Made by a program: the position numbers and the translations under genes. Positions 42,186 through 54,900 of a stretch of 64,000 nucleotides of DNA are shown piece by piece. Every line of letters starts with the position of its first letter. Position 1 is the first letter of the stretch. The notes under the pieces were generated by a model. The model saw only the letters and a list, made by a program, of their open reading frames with translations, made no database searches and was not told where the DNA came from. Source of the stretch: Plantago ovata (lineage: Eukaryota > Streptophyta > Magnoliopsida > Lamiales > Plantaginaceae); contig CM051456.1 in NCBI GenBank assembly GCA_028274465.1, forward strand, positions 84,306,753 through 84,370,752, read 5' to 3'.

Positions 42186-45035
42186 TTGTAAGAAGTTTAC
42201 TTACTGTGAGGTCTGTCTTAAGGCCAAACAAAAGAAACTTCCCTTTTCAATCAGTAATACAAGTTCAAGTTCAGTTTTAGAATTATTACATTGTGATCTA
42301 TGGGGTCCATATTCGACTGCAAATATAAACAGACAACATTACTTTTTAACAGTGGTAGATGACTTTAGTAGAATGGTTTGGATTTTTCTGCTAAAGAACA
42401 AATCCGATACCAAAAGTACTTTGTCTTCATTCATATTGATGATTGAAAAACACACTGAAAGAAAAGTAAAATCAATAAGAAGTGATAATGGGCTTGAGTT
42501 TCATATGCCAAAATTCCTCAATAAACAAGGGATCATACACCAAAAAACATGCCCATATACCCCACAACAAAATGGAACAGCAAAAAGGAAGCATCAACAT
42601 CTTTTAAATGTTGCTAGATCCTTGTTGTTTCAAGCAAATTTTCCAAAGTATTTTTGGGGGGAAGCTGTGTTAAATGCTGCTTATTTAATAAACATAATTC
42701 CAACACCTGTTCTTAAAAACAAAACACCCTTTGAAATGTTTCATAGAAAGAAGCCAAATTACACAGACATAAAAGCATTTGGATGCTTATGTTTTGTTTC
42801 AACTGAATAGGTTGGAAGAACAAAACTGGATCCCAGAGCACAAAAGTGCATCTTTTTGGGATATCCAGCAAATACAAAAGGCTATAAGGTCTTCGATCTT
42901 AAGAAAAGATCGATCAAGGTTTCAAGAAATGTAATTTTCTTTGAAACAGTGTTTCCATACAAGGAAGAAAAGATATTACAGTTAATCAAGAGATTAGTGT
43001 TCCTAATATCTTTAAAATAAGAGAAGAAATGTTTAAGGAAAATCAAGAAATCAACAAAGAAGTTGAGAAAGAACAAGATAATCAAGAAACAGTGGTGACT
43101 GAACCAGAAACACGAGAAATTATTGATGATCAAATTGATCCACATAACACTCCATTTAAGAGTGGACCTGTAGAAGATTCTACAATAAGAGAATCATCTG
43201 CACAGAACTCTTCCATTACTGAAAGAAGAACTGAAACACAAATTAATTCACCAAAGAGTGATGAAAGGGAAACAAGAATTGTGATGGAACAATTGAGAAG
43301 AAGTACAAGAGAAAGAAAATTGCCTACACACTTGGATATATTTCATCATGAGGCAAAGTCCTATTCTGTACACTCTAACAAATTAAAGACTGAGTATCCT
43401 ATCTCAGAGTATTTGGGATATGACAAGTTCTCTAAAAAACATAGAAGTTATTCTATAAATTTGGCATTAATGAAAGAGCCAAATACATATGAAGAAGCAG
43501 TGAAACAAGATCACTGGAAGAATGCTATCAATGAAGAACTTAAATCTCTAATTGAAAATCATACATGGAAGATTGTTGCTAAACCAGATGGAATCAAACC
43601 TATAGGATGTAGGTTCGTATTCAAAACTAAGTTAAAGTCAGATGGAAACATTGACAAGCATAAAGCAAGACTAGTGGCGAAGAGGTACACACAGATGTAT
43701 GGACTTGATTATACTGAAACATTTAGCGTTGTGGCTAAAATGACAACAGTAAGAGTCTTTCTTTCCCTAGCTGCTAAGAAAAATTGGCATTTAGCCCAAG
43801 TGGACGTACACAATGCGTTCTTAAATGGAGATTTAGATGAAGACATCAATATAGAAATCCCACAAGGATTAACAGTGCCAGGAAAAGACACTAAACAATT
43901 AGTGTTCAAGCTTGAGAAGTCCATTTATAGACTAAAACAAGCTTCGAGGCAGTGGAACTCGAAGTTATCGCAATTTCTCAAAGAAATTGGATTTTAGCAG
44001 TCAATGAGTGACTACTCATTGTTTACAAAGAAAGAAAATGGAAAAACCATTTCTTTACTAGTATATGTCGATGACATATTGATTGGAGGAGAAGATAAAG
44101 AACAAATTGATCAAATTAAAGGACAGTTGCAAAGAAAATTCAAAACAAGAGATCTCGGAATACTAAAGAATTTCCTTGGTATTGAGATAGCAAGAAACAA
44201 TACTGGAATACATATTTCACAAAAGAAATATGCTTCTGAGATTGTAGAAGCAGCAGGATTGCTAGGATGCAAACCTGTAGTAACCCCAATAGAACAAAAT
44301 GTGAAGTATGAACATGATACTTCACCACAACTCAAAAATCCCACTTACTACAGAAATTTAATAGGGAAGTTAATATACTTAACTATCACCAGACCAGACA
44401 TAAGTTATGCAGTGGGAAGTTTTGCACAATTCATGGAAAGGCCATGTAAAGATCACTTAAGTGGAGTACTTAGATTGATCAAATATATTAAAGGAGATAT
44501 AGGTTTGGGTATACTGTTTTCCACACAAGAATGCACTGATATCATAGCATACATTGACTCTGATCATGGGGGATGTCTAGAAACGAGAAAGTCAACAACT
44601 GGATATTGTATATTCATAGGAGACTCTCTTGTTAGCTGGAAATCAAATAAGCAAAACACTCTGAGCAAGTCTTCAACAGAGGCAGAGTATAGAGCATTGT
44701 CAATAACCGCATGTGAGATCACATGGATCAATGCGCTAATGAAAAGTTTTGGGATTGAACAAAATAAACCAGTAGTTTTGTTTTGTGACAATCAATCCAC
44801 AATTTATCTTACCAAAAATCTTGTATTCCATTAAAGGACTAAACATATTGAAATAGATTGCCATTTCATTAAAGAAAAGGTAATGAATAGAACAATCCAA
44901 CTTGTTTCAATTAATACAAAGAAACAGTTAGCAGATTTCTTAACAAAAGTTGTAGCATCACCAAATTTTGCACAAGCTTTATCTAAGATGAACATAAGGA
45001 ATATATATGATATATATGTTCCTCTTAAGGGGGAA
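42186..45035 (+). pseudogene. Copia integrase, RT and RNase H with scattered stops
   Basis: Integrase: HCDLWGP near 42290, VVDDFSR (42352), RSDNGLEF (about 42480); the third catalytic residue is changed (NGTAKRKH, Lys for Glu). Stop at about 42808, then a linker (43029 onward). RT: CRFVFKTKL, KARLVAKRYTQ, QVDVHNAFLNGDL; stop at about 43996; then YVDDILIGG and RNase H SDHGGCLETRKS, STEAEYRAL; stop at about 44832 (VFH*RTKHIEI); then QLADFLTK to the end. Four single stops in an otherwise continuous pol suggest recent decay. Confidence 0.87.
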
Positions 45036-45627
45036 TATTGGAATTTGGTGAAGAAGAAGATGACTGAAGAAGGCAACAATCAAGGAGGAAGTTGCAATCT
45101 ATTTGAAAGTTGTTGTACTGAAGTTATGGGCGCGCACAAGACAAGGGATAGGAAAGCAATTTACTCAGGGGGAGCCAATCACAAAAGAACACGACAGACG
45201 AATCCTATCGACCTCAAGCCAAGACCGCGAATTAATAAGAAGAAAGACGAAGGCGGACAGAACGTGAAGAAACAAACAAAAGCAATTAAAGAGGAACGAT
45301 GTCGTTCTTCTTTTAGTCTGCAATTCTGGCTAAAGAAGCCGGTACAGTGTGCAGAGAACAGAGCACGACCGTTTGATTGAAATCACGGTTTATAGTTGAT
45401 CTTATCCCAATGTACCATAGAGTTCTAGTTTCTTGATCCCTTGTCCAAGTTTCTATTTGTACAATTTAGTAGTGGCCAAGAAAGGAGTTGATTCTCCAGT
45501 AGTATAAGTAGAAGTAAGAAGTTAGGGTTTTGTTCAAGTTTTGTAATTAAAATCATTTTTCAAGCTTTCTGAAATACAATTCAGTCATAAATAAGCTTTG
45601 TCGTGATTTACTTAACCCTTTTTAACA
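45036..45627 (+). repeat. 3' LTR of the 35845-45627 copia
   Basis: 592 bp, after the purine-rich TTAAGGGGGAA; begins TATTGGAATTTGG and ends TTTTTAACA. The TSD ATTTA follows. Confidence 0.92.
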
Positions 45628-45632
45628 ATTTA

Positions 45633-46255
45633 CATTGTTCTTCAATTGTTCTTTTACCTGCAATGGTTCATTTGCTTCGTTGTAAGTTAGAATTCTGGAC
45701 TCTGGAGACTACATATGTTCCTATAACAATCTGGATTCTGGAGAATATGATCTAAACAAATTCTTTGCAAGCCTGCATATTCACTATGATGACCAAAATA
45801 AATGAGATCAAGTGGATTAATTATACATACATGCCTACCATATATGATATTCTGGAAACTTTGTTTTCTGTAACTCTATAGAAATATCGAAAAATAAAGA
45901 AAGACAACTTTTGCAATGACGAACCAACGTAGCGAAAAACTGTCACTGTGCACTGCCTTGTCTTTCTTGCGTAATATAAGTATATCTTTGCAGATTTGAT
46001 TTCTATTTGAGACTATATTGATCATTCCAACTCTGGCGATAGTTTGTGTTGTATGTCACAGGTTGTTGCCTTGTTGTTGTAACTCTTTGCATAAACGCAC
46101 AGGTTATGAGCCTTTGGAGGCTGTATATAAATTAAGGAAGCGCAAGCTATTTTAGCTCTTCAACAAATCTTTGTTTACTCACAGCTTTAGTTGCATGTGT
46201 TTCAGTTCATTAATTATGTTGATTTCAAGAGTTGGAAATAAATTGGCGCATGCAA
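45633..46255. other. Duplicated intergenic segment of the MYB array
   Basis: 45633-45960 resembles 51240-51770 (TTTACATTGTTCT; GATCAAGT(T/G)GATT), so this intergenic block exists twice. 46120-46200 resembles 8440-8470 (GGAAGCGCAAGCTATTTT). No gene recognised. Confidence 0.6.
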
Positions 46256-46682
46256 TTTCTATGGTCACGTAGAACCGGTCAGAAAACGAAAGGAACCACA
46301 CGAACAGTGGACTGAGGAGGAGCAAAGGGCGTTCTTACAAGGTCTAAACAAATATGGCGACAAGGGTAAGTAGAAAATAATTGCTCTAGAGTTTGTTAAG
46401 ACCAGAAACGCTACGCAAGTTCCTAAACAGGACATTTACTTGGAACATTAATATGCCATTTGGTAAGTATTCTTTCGTGTTACCTGCTATTGTTCCCAAC
46501 AATACAATTACTCAGAACATTATTTGTCCAGATCATTATAATTACATAATAAAGAGTTCAGTAGGATTTAGTAGGTCAACGGTTTCTTATCTTCTTCCAG
46601 CTAATGTTATTGTGATTCAACTTTCGATTTGGTCATTTTTTAGCAACATTCTACGGTTTGAGATTTTGTTGTTGGCAGTGTA
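46256..46682 (+). pseudogene. MYB copy E, degenerate
   Basis: Fragment with GAACAGTGGACTGAGGAGG, then TTCTTACAAGGTCTAAACA and GAGTTTGTTAAGACCAGAAACG, followed by loss of the SHAQKYF part and a jump to C-terminal sequence. A TAG interrupts GKGK-W (AAGTAG near 46370). Clearly inactive. Confidence 0.7.
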
Positions 46683-47529
46683 ACTGTGTGAAGTTGAACA
46701 TTATACTGCTTTAATTCTCAGTTTTGTTTGTTGATAAACCATTTGCTAGTGTTCTTACTTGAAGCAGAACCTTAAACTTGATTATGCTAAATTACCAAAC
46801 TATTAGTACTAGTTTAACCTTGCTAGTGCACTTCATAAATCTTGGTTCTGCAAACAGAACCTTATAACCTTGCTAGTTCACTTCCTCCTAAATCTTGATT
46901 CTGCTAAATTGCCAAGAGTTTTAAGGATTTTAAGGATGTAACTTGGTTCTATGTGAAGATATTATGAGAACTAGATACATACAAATTACATACATCCAAC
47001 AAACATAAATCGAAACACAACCAATTAAGTTCATGTCAACTCCCCTTGTAGAGAAGCCCCTGAATCTGATAGATCCATCATCCATCTAACTACTTTCTGA
47101 TAGCTAGCTAGGCCTGCTTAAACCATGTACGCTTCCGTATGATGAGTTCCAGCTAAAGCGCAACATCATAGTACTCGAAATTATTCTTATAAAATCACTT
47201 GTAACAAAAAGTACAATTACTCGGAACATTGTTGTTACGGTTCTGGATCACTATAATTACATGATGCAGAGAGTTCAGTTGGATTTACATTTACTAGTCG
47301 AACTGTTTCTTATCTTCTTCAAGTTAAGTTTATCACCTACCCAGATGGACCGAGATGTGTTTATCCTGCGCTTGTTTGCCCCAACATTATTTTCTAATTC
47401 GGTCGCACCAGGAAAGACTAGTTTTTGTTATACGTGGTCTTTAATTTTATTTTTGTACGAGCCCTTTTTTGCGATAATCCAAGAACAGAACCTCTACAAA
47501 CCTTGGCGATTGTTTTAATTATCTGGTAG
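46683..47529. other. MYB 3' flank and 3' remnant of a further MYB copy
   Basis: 46683-47210 matches 24050-24480. 47213-47450 matches MYB C-terminal/3' sequence (ACAATTACTCGGAACATTG, then CGAACTGTTTCTTATC), a remnant without a MYB domain. Confidence 0.6.
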
Positions 47530-47569
47530 TAGAGATTTTAATGAACTTGTTCGCATTTTCATAAATTTC

Positions 47570-47886
47570 CAACGTGAAGTGAAATGAAGCGCAAAACTTC
47601 ATCTTTAGTGAAATAAAGTGCAAAACACTCCATTCATCTTCCATGAAACTTGTACAAAGCTTAGATATTTTTCCTTTATAGCTTGGAAGGATAGTGAAGG
47701 AACATATAATAACTTGATAAGTACTACTACTATTTCTTGTTACCTTGAATATTATAGAGATCCAAAATAAAGGTTCTTTTAAGGTAACTTTCCAACTGGA
47801 TACGTACAACTCAAACACAGTATATACATATGTATTCCTTCTAACCAACCACAAAACCCAAATCTCAATATTAATTATAATTAAGA
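47570..47886 (+). promoter_or_regulatory. Conserved promoter block of MYB copy F
   Basis: Two GAAATGAAGCGCAAAAC-like repeats (the second GAAATAAAGTGCAAAAC), the ATCCAAAATAAAGGT block and TATA-like CAGTATATACATATG about 70 bases before the ATG, as in copy A. Confidence 0.65.
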
Positions 47887-48426
47887 ATGTCGAAACAAGT
47901 TCTGGTTGATCACTGCAGCACTAGTATCAAACTGTTTGGAGTTCATGTTCACACAGCAGATGCTACGGAGAATAACAAGAATGATCATGTTGTTCATGGC
48001 CACCCAGTAGAACCCCTTCGAAAACCAAAGGTACCTGAAAAGTGGACAGACGCGGAGCAGATGGCGTTCTTACAAGGACTGAACAAACATGGCAAAGGTA
48101 AGTGGAAACTAATTGCCGACGAATTTGTTAAGACCAGAAACGCTAAGCAAGTTGCCAGCCACGCGCAGAAGTATTACACCAAATTGGCTACTTCTGATTC
48201 TGACAAGAAGCGTTGTCGTCCTAGTATTTTTGACATGGTGATTGATGATCAACAATCGATCACAATATCATCCAAAGCAAAAACACTGAAAGAAACTCCA
48301 AAGATTGATAGGAAATCTGGTGCAGTGCCTCCTCCAGTGAACAAGAAGAAGAAAGCTACTACTGTTGATCTTGAAAAAAACCTCTACATACTTTGGCGAT
48401 TGGACAATATTATACATTGTACCTAG
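47887..48426 (+). CDS. MYB copy F: SHAQKYF-class single-MYB factor, intact frame
   Basis: 179 residues from ATG 47887 (MSKQVLVDHC) to TGA. The IKLFGV motif at about residues 17-22 fits the (R/K)LFGV repression motif. One MYB repeat at about 54-97 has Trp in KWTDAEQ, Trp in GKGKWKLIA and VASHAQKYY (Tyr for the usual Phe). The C-terminus is basic (KKKKATT). Single-repeat MYBs of this class bind I-box/TATCC-type sites in other plants; likely a nuclear DNA-binding repressor, inferred. The last ~20 residues differ from copy A because the TGATCC(T/G)TGA stop is read differently (GTTGATCTTGAA). No intron is needed. The only copy in the array with an undamaged start, domain and tail. Confidence 0.8.
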   Translation: MSKQVLVDHCSTSIKLFGVHVHTADATENNKNDHVVHGHPVEPLRKPKVPEKWTDAEQMAFLQGLNKHGKGKWKLIADEFVKTRNAKQVASHAQKYYTKLATSDSDKKRCRPSIFDMVIDDQQSITISSKAKTLKETPKIDRKSGAVPPPVNKKKKATTVDLEKNLYILWRLDNIIHCT

Positions 48427-48842
48427 CTGTATAGTGTACTTAATTATCGGGTGGTAGACATTTAATAAACTTGTTCGCATTTTCCTAAATTCCCAACGTG
48501 AAGTGAAATGAAGCGCAAAACTTCATCTTTATTGAAATGAAGCACAAACAACTCCATTCACTGCACAAAGTTTCATTTTCATTCAAATTGGACGTCGAGA
48601 TTACAAAATGGTACAAAGCTTAGATATTGTTCCTTTATAGCTTGGAAGGATAGTGAAGCAAACATATATTAACTTGATAAGTATTAGTTTATCTTGTTAC
48701 CTTGAATATAACAGAGATCCAAAATAAAGGTCTTTTTAAGCTAACTTTCCAACTGGATACATACAACCCAAACACAGTATATAAATATGTATTCCTTCTA
48801 ACCAACCACAAAACCAATTCTCAAAATTAAATATAATTAAGA
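48427..48842 (+). promoter_or_regulatory. Copy F 3' flank and conserved promoter block of MYB copy G
   Basis: From about 48495: GAAATGAAGCGCAAAAC, CTTCATCTTTA, then the shared block ending CAGTATATAAATATG before ATG 48843. Confidence 0.65.
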
Positions 48843-49453
48843 ATGTCGGAACAAGTTGTTGTTGAACACTGCAGCACTAGTATCAATCTGTTTGGCGTTC
48901 ATATTCACACTGCAGATGCTACGGCATATAACAAGAATGATCATGTTGTTCATGGCCACCCAGCAGAAACCCTTCGAAAACCAAACGCACCTGAAAAGTG
49001 GACAGACGAGGAGCAGATGGTGTTCTTACAAGGACTGAACATACATGGCATAGGTAAGTGGAAACTAATTGCTGACGAATTTGTTAAGACCAGAAACGCT
49101 AAGCAAGTTGCCAGCCACGCGCAAAAGTATTACATCAAATTGGCTACTTCTGATTCTGACAAGATGTGTCGCCGTCCTAGTATTTTTGACTTGGTGATGA
49201 TCAACAATCGATCACAATATCATCCGAAGCAAAAGCACCGAAAGAAACTCCAAAGATTGATAGAAAATCTTGTGCAGTTCCTCCTCCAGTGAAGAAGAAA
49301 GCTACTACTGGTGATAAAGTCAATGTATTAGAGGCCCCTGATGTTGTTCCCAACAGTACAAGTACAACAGGAGTAGTTGTTTCAAGTGCAGTGAAGAATA
49401 AAATTACTACTGGTGTTTCAAGTCACAGCAAAAGGTGTTCATCAGACAACTAA
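48843..49453 (+). pseudogene. MYB copy G, complete MYB domain but frameshifted tail
   Basis: ATG 48843 (MSEQVVVEHC), INLFGV in place of IKLFGV, MYB repeat KWTDEEQMVF..GIGKWKLIA..VASHAQKYY, open to 49292. Relative to copy F four bases are lost after TTGGTGAT (about 49195), shifting the frame and giving a different tail; the original frame continues open to a TAA at about 49453 with extra VV.SS repeats. It might still make a 149-residue DNA-binding protein. Confidence 0.72.
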
Positions 49454-50040
49454 TATATGTATTGGTTTGTCTTTAAAACTGGATTTGCATATACAAAAAT
49501 AATTCAAATTTCGATTTGGTGATCACATTTCAGCAACAATGCACAGTTAGAGACGTTTGTTGTTGGCAGTTCCAGGTTGAACTTGATACCTCTTTAAGTC
49601 TTAGGTTGAACTTGTTCGTATTTTCATAAATTTCAAACGTGAAGTGAAATGAAGCGCAAAAGTTCATCTTTAGTGAAATGAATCGCAAAACACTTCATTC
49701 ACTGCACAATTTTTCATTTTCATTATAATTGGACGGATAGTAAAGGAACATATAAGAAAAGGCATGCAAGATAAAGATATATTAAAATAGTGATGTATTT
49801 CCGTGTTACCTGGAATTAGTGGTCCCTCATGGATTTGGTCCCTACTTTTTTTGGTCCAAAAATGAGATAGTGATGTATATCCGTGTTATCTTGAATATAA
49901 CAGTGATCCAAAATAAAGTGTTTTTTAAGGTAACTTTCCAACTGGATACATACAACCCAAACACAGTATATAAATATGTATTCTCAATTTCCCATCCTTC
50001 TCTAAAGACAAATCCCAATTCTCAGAACAAATAATTAAGA
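49454..50040 (+). promoter_or_regulatory. Copy G 3' flank and promoter block of MYB copy H
   Basis: MYB flank to about 49630, then GAAATGAAGCGCAAAAG and GAAATGAATCGCAAAAC. The block is interrupted near 49740-49870 by extra sequence containing two copies of GTGATGTAT(T/A)TCCGTGTTA. TATA-like CAGTATATAAATATG at about 49965. Confidence 0.6.
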
Positions 50041-50793
50041 ATATCGAAACAAGTTGTTGATCACTTGAGTAGCACTAGTATCAAACTGTTTTGTGTTCTA
50101 ATTAACACTCATGCTACTGAATATAGCAACAACAACAACAACAAAAATGGTCAAGTTCGTAAACGAAAGGAAGCGGAACAGTGGAGTGAGGAGGAGCACA
50201 CGGCGTTCTTACAAGGTCTAAACAGATATGGCAAGGGTATGTGGAAACAAACTGCTCAGGAGTTTGTTAAGACAAGAAACGCTTCGCAAATTGCAAGCCT
50301 GTTCAAAAGTATTTCGTTTCAACAGATTGGCTAGTCGTCACAAAAAGCGTCGCCTATTTTTTACTTGGTCATTAATGATGATCAACAATAAATCACAATA
50401 TCGTCCCAGGAAATAAAACCAAAAGAAACTGCAACGAAAGCTGGTGCAATTCCTTATCATCTAGTGAAGAAGAAGGAAGCTTCTACTGGTGATAAAGTCC
50501 CTGCAGAGGCCCCAGCTGTTGTTATCATCAGTATAATTACTAGAAACTTTGTTGTTCCAGATCAAGTCATTGCAGAGGCCCCTGTTGTTGTTCCAAGCAG
50601 TACAATTACTCGGAACGTTGATGTTCCAGTTCTGTATCACTATAATTACATGATGCAGAGTTTAGTTGGATTTACTAGTCGAACTGTTTCTTATCTTCTT
50701 CAAGTTAATGTTATCCTGCACTTGTTTGCCCAACATTATTTACTAATTTGGTCGCACCAAGAAAGGCTAGTTTTTGTTATACGTGGTCTTTAA
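50041..50793 (+). pseudogene. MYB copy H, frameshifted in SHAQKYF
   Basis: The ancestral start is ATATCG (no ATG); the first in-frame ATG is at 50065. IKLFCV replaces IKLFGV, then an Asn run (AAC repeats), QWSEEEHTAF and GKGMWKQTAQEF. One base is missing in the SHAQKYF codons (CAAGCCTGTTC), so the frame ends at 50334. The C-terminal part is open 50464-50793 with two ~23-residue AEAP(A/V)VV..ITRN repeats. Confidence 0.72.
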
Positions 50794-51964
50794 TTTTATT
50801 ATTGTATCTGAGCTCTAGTAACTTAGTAATCCGTAGTAATAGTTGCAGTTATTATTTTCTTGTCAATGGATAAATTGCAAGTTGTGATTCAACTTTCGAT
50901 TTGGTAATATTTCAGCAACATTGCACGGTTTGAGATTTTTACTCTTGGCAGTGTCAGGTGGAATGACGCTGATACTGTTAAATTCTCAGTTCTGAATTCT
51001 GAGTACCACTGACAGACATAATTTTACTTGCAGCAGAACTTAAGGTTGTCACTGTTTTTCCATGGAAATACAACATTTCATAACACGTGACAAATCGTCA
51101 TCCTGCTTGTTATGAAACTGTACCTGAAACAGAACAAGGGAAATTCGATTCCTTAATTCCCAGAAACAAATGAATGTCTAACACTGTCTTTAATTATACA
51201 AGATCTTGTACAATCCGCAACTTGTATTAGATACTTATAATTTACATTGTTCTCTAATTCCGACTTCTTCACTAATATACATCATATATGACGAAATACA
51301 TATATGCCAACAACAACAAAAGTTTCAATAAAACAAATACAGGATAGGAATGAACTAATTTGTAATACACTCGTTTCGCCCCTGAAAAATGGAGGGAGGA
51401 ACAGTCGTCGGCAGCATCCGTTCATCGCCTGGTGGTAAATTACATGGTGTCAACCTCCAGTACAACAGCTAAACATGTCTTACACAGTTATCATCCAGTT
51501 TACAAGCTAGCCATGGAGTTCTTCTACCTGTAAATTGCTTGGTCGTGAGTTAACAAAGGTAAACATCATGAATAAGCAGTTCTGCACATTCACTACGATG
51601 AACAAAATAAACGAGATCAAGTTGATTGATTATTCATACATGCTTACCTACTTAGACCAGTGGAAAGCCTCAAATTATAAGTTTTTGTGAGCTTTGTTTT
51701 TTGAAATACTATAGAGATAACAGTAATTAAACAAAAACACAAGTCTTGCGAAGACGAACCAACATTAAAAGGGAGAAATTTCTTTACGAAATTCTCACCG
51801 TTACAAAATTTTCTAAACTAGTAAAATTCAGGTACAGAGTTTAACAACTTGCAAGTTGAACTACTTTGTTTGCTTGGTTTATTATATAAAAGTAGAAAAC
51901 GAATTCAAATAAGATTTTTGGCCTAACAACAGCAGCAAAATTTATACTAAGGAACATATCAGTC
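50794..51964. other. Intergenic, shared in part with 45633-45960
   Basis: MYB 3' flank to about 51010, then AT-rich DNA. 51240-51770 resembles 45633-45960. It includes the presumed 3' UTR of the JmjC gene. No further gene seen. Confidence 0.55.
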
Positions 51965-54900
51965 CTATTCACAACCAGATAGTTCCTCAATCTCCTTTAC
52001 CGCATCCTCGATTGCATGGAAGATCATCTTCTTGACCTTTATACAACAATAGAAACATATCAGATCACAGAGTTGTGTGCTCGTCTTCTTAACGTGTGTT
52101 ACTAAAGTGAGAAATACACACACACACACACACACACACGTTCTACATACCTCCAATTTGTCTTCCTTGGACCGATGATTTTTGGGAAGAAGACGGTATG
52201 TTTCAGTCAATCTGATGCACTCAATGACATTTTGTGGTGACACGAAGTCTAGTGCAACCTTTATGCATGACTGATCAAACAAATCACAACAGAAGTGACT
52301 CAGTTAGCAGTATGAATATCCAACTTATAGGTTCAATAACTGCAACACACATAAGTATTACAATGCATGTGCAACTAAACACTGGTTGTTGTTTGTGTTA
52401 TACAAGGATACAATTCAAAAGAGAGAAACAATTTGAACTCTGCAAGCACAACGCTGCACTAGATCTAGATACCACGTTTACTTACCTTTATATCTACTAA
52501 ATACATCCATATATATCAGCTAGCTTATTAGCTCTTAATTTCACCTACCTTATCAGCTACAAGCCAGTTTACAAAACAGTGCAAATTTATGAGCAATTAG
52601 ACAGAGTCAATGTTTAACAGCAGTGAAGCAAATTACCTACCTTTAAATTTCTCACTTGATGGGGGCAACCGGCAGGAATGAAAACTGCTTCGCCTAACTT
52701 CTGAACAAATGTCCAGGGCTCAATTCCTACACAAACGTAACAACAAAAATGAAAAAATAAAATGAAATACATCCTTTTCTTTTCATTTAAATCTTGATGA
52801 AATTAGATATGTTAAGCAGACAAACCATATTCCTCCTTAAGTCTCTGTTTGTGCTCCATGGTAAAGTAAACAGTGTGGTCATGTATAGGATGGAAAATCT
52901 GAAGCATCCAGTAAACAGTTATATCTAGTCAGTCGGTTTCGTACATAAAGATTTGACAAACAACATAGTAGCAGACGCACGATAACATACAGCAAAGCAA
53001 GCTGGACTTCTAACAAATCACCAATAAAAAGGTTGTTATATATTACCTGGGGTATCTGGTTACAGTGGATGTGCCTGAACTCCTTCGCGTGCTTCTTCAC
53101 ATATTCCTCCAGTAATGGCACATCTTGTCGCCTGAAAATATCCCAGAGTGCACCACCTTCAGGATCAGACAAATCAGGAGCTCTTGTTCCAACAGCTTCA
53201 TCAGTCGAACCCTGTGGAAATGATTTCTTGTTCAGGCTGGAGAATCCATTTTCGTTATGTCCAGACAATTCTCTTTTATCCTGCGCAGCATGCTTCTTTT
53301 GCATTTCTTTTATTTTCAAATTCTGCTCAGTTGTGAGAGTCACTTCTTCTAGATGTGTCAATATGTTAACCTGTCAGGATAGGTGAAGTAATTTTAAATC
53401 TACTGAATTCCGATGAAAAAACCATTCTGAGAAAAAGGAGCTAAAACATACTGCATCTGACATATCGTAATGCAGTTTCGTAACAGAATCTCCCCGTCCC
53501 AATTCCTGCTCAATTCCGTATGCAATATATGTCTTCGGGCCCATATCTGCCTTCAGCGACTTCTCAGGCAGCTTAACAGCAAGATTTAAGTACCCATGCA
53601 GAGGATGAGTATAATGCTTGAAGGGCAGGGAACTTATGAATTCAGCATTGTGACGAGGTAACCGCTCATCAAACATTTCAGATGGAGGCCAATCTTTCAA
53701 CTTGAGAATCTCAGGCCACCCTTGATCGTCAAATCGACCATCCGAATATCCTTTGAAGAACTCATTGACATTAATGTCGACCTGTCGCCATAAAAAATTT
53801 ATGATAATAATTCTAAACAACCATGCATTTAATATAAACCAAATTCGTATTGATCACGTATTGTGTGAGATTGTTCTCTGGTGAAAATTCGTGATAGCAC
53901 ACATCAAAATAGCGAATGAGAAGGTATGTAGGTTATCAATGCGATAAATTTCATTTACCAGACATCAAAGATACTGATTTTTTGTGAAACTAGAATATCA
54001 AAGTTAAAGATATCCAAGAGCCATAATAATAAAGTTCTGATCAAATCTGAAAACGTTCTGGATTCTAAATCTAATAATTTCCACATCTTCTAAATTATTA
54101 TCCAAACCATCCCCGGCATTCTTAAGTCCATCAAGTTCTTATAGAACTTGCAGAAGAATCCCATCGCGGCTTTGGTATTGCTGATAAAAGATACACTTTA
54201 AGTCCTACACTCTAAACCAGAAGATCAAATGATACTGTAAATAAACCATTTCCTAATCCAGATAGATGTAAGAAATATACTTTAGAGAAGCATTAAAATC
54301 AGCAAAGAGAAAAAAGGTCCAAATAAACTGACCTCACAGCAGTCCAAACAATTTATAGCTGTCACGGTAGGGCTAGGATTCGCTAACTGTCGAAAGGCAC
54401 GCCTCATAACCATAGGTTCCCAGCTAAGTCCCAATGTACACTCAAGCACATTAACGACAATCATAGGCTCTCCTTTAGACAAACAACACTGGAAATGCCT
54501 CACATCATCAGGCTGAAGATCTTTTGCTGTTAGACAATATAAAAAGTTGTCCTCTGAGTCGTGCCTAGAAGCTGCTTCACGAAATGTACGACTGCCATCC
54601 GAGCATTTCGCATCAGAGTAAGAATGTTCAAAATATTTAAGAACATCGTCCAGATCCTGCCTCCCCAGTATTGTTTCTGCCTTAGACAATTGCTTAGAGA
54701 CCTGTTCGTCAGGACATAAGCACATAAGTTGTAGAAATCCTTTACCACAGCCTCCTAACGACCGTGGTGGGCATGGGATGTGACCTCTGAGCATAGATCT
54801 CCATTTGTATTTCAACTCAGCAGAATCCATGGTCAGCAGTTCAGCAGCAAATGGCACCGTATCATTTTTAGCATCGCCACCATGCATATAATCTTCTCCA

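Larger units (their letters stand above)
35845..45627 (+). mobile_element. Copia element with TSD and a nested copia in its 5' LTR
   Basis: 5' LTR in two pieces (35845-36222 and 40127-40328), PBS-like TGGCACCAGGGCC from 40329, gag-pol 40461-45035, PPT-like TTAAGGGGGAA, 3' LTR 45036-45627. TSD ATTTA at 35840-35844 and 45628-45632. The LTRs start TATTGG rather than TGTTGG. Without the nested element it is about 5.9 kb, normal for copia. Pol carries stops and the integrase Glu is changed, so it is inactive. Confidence 0.92.
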
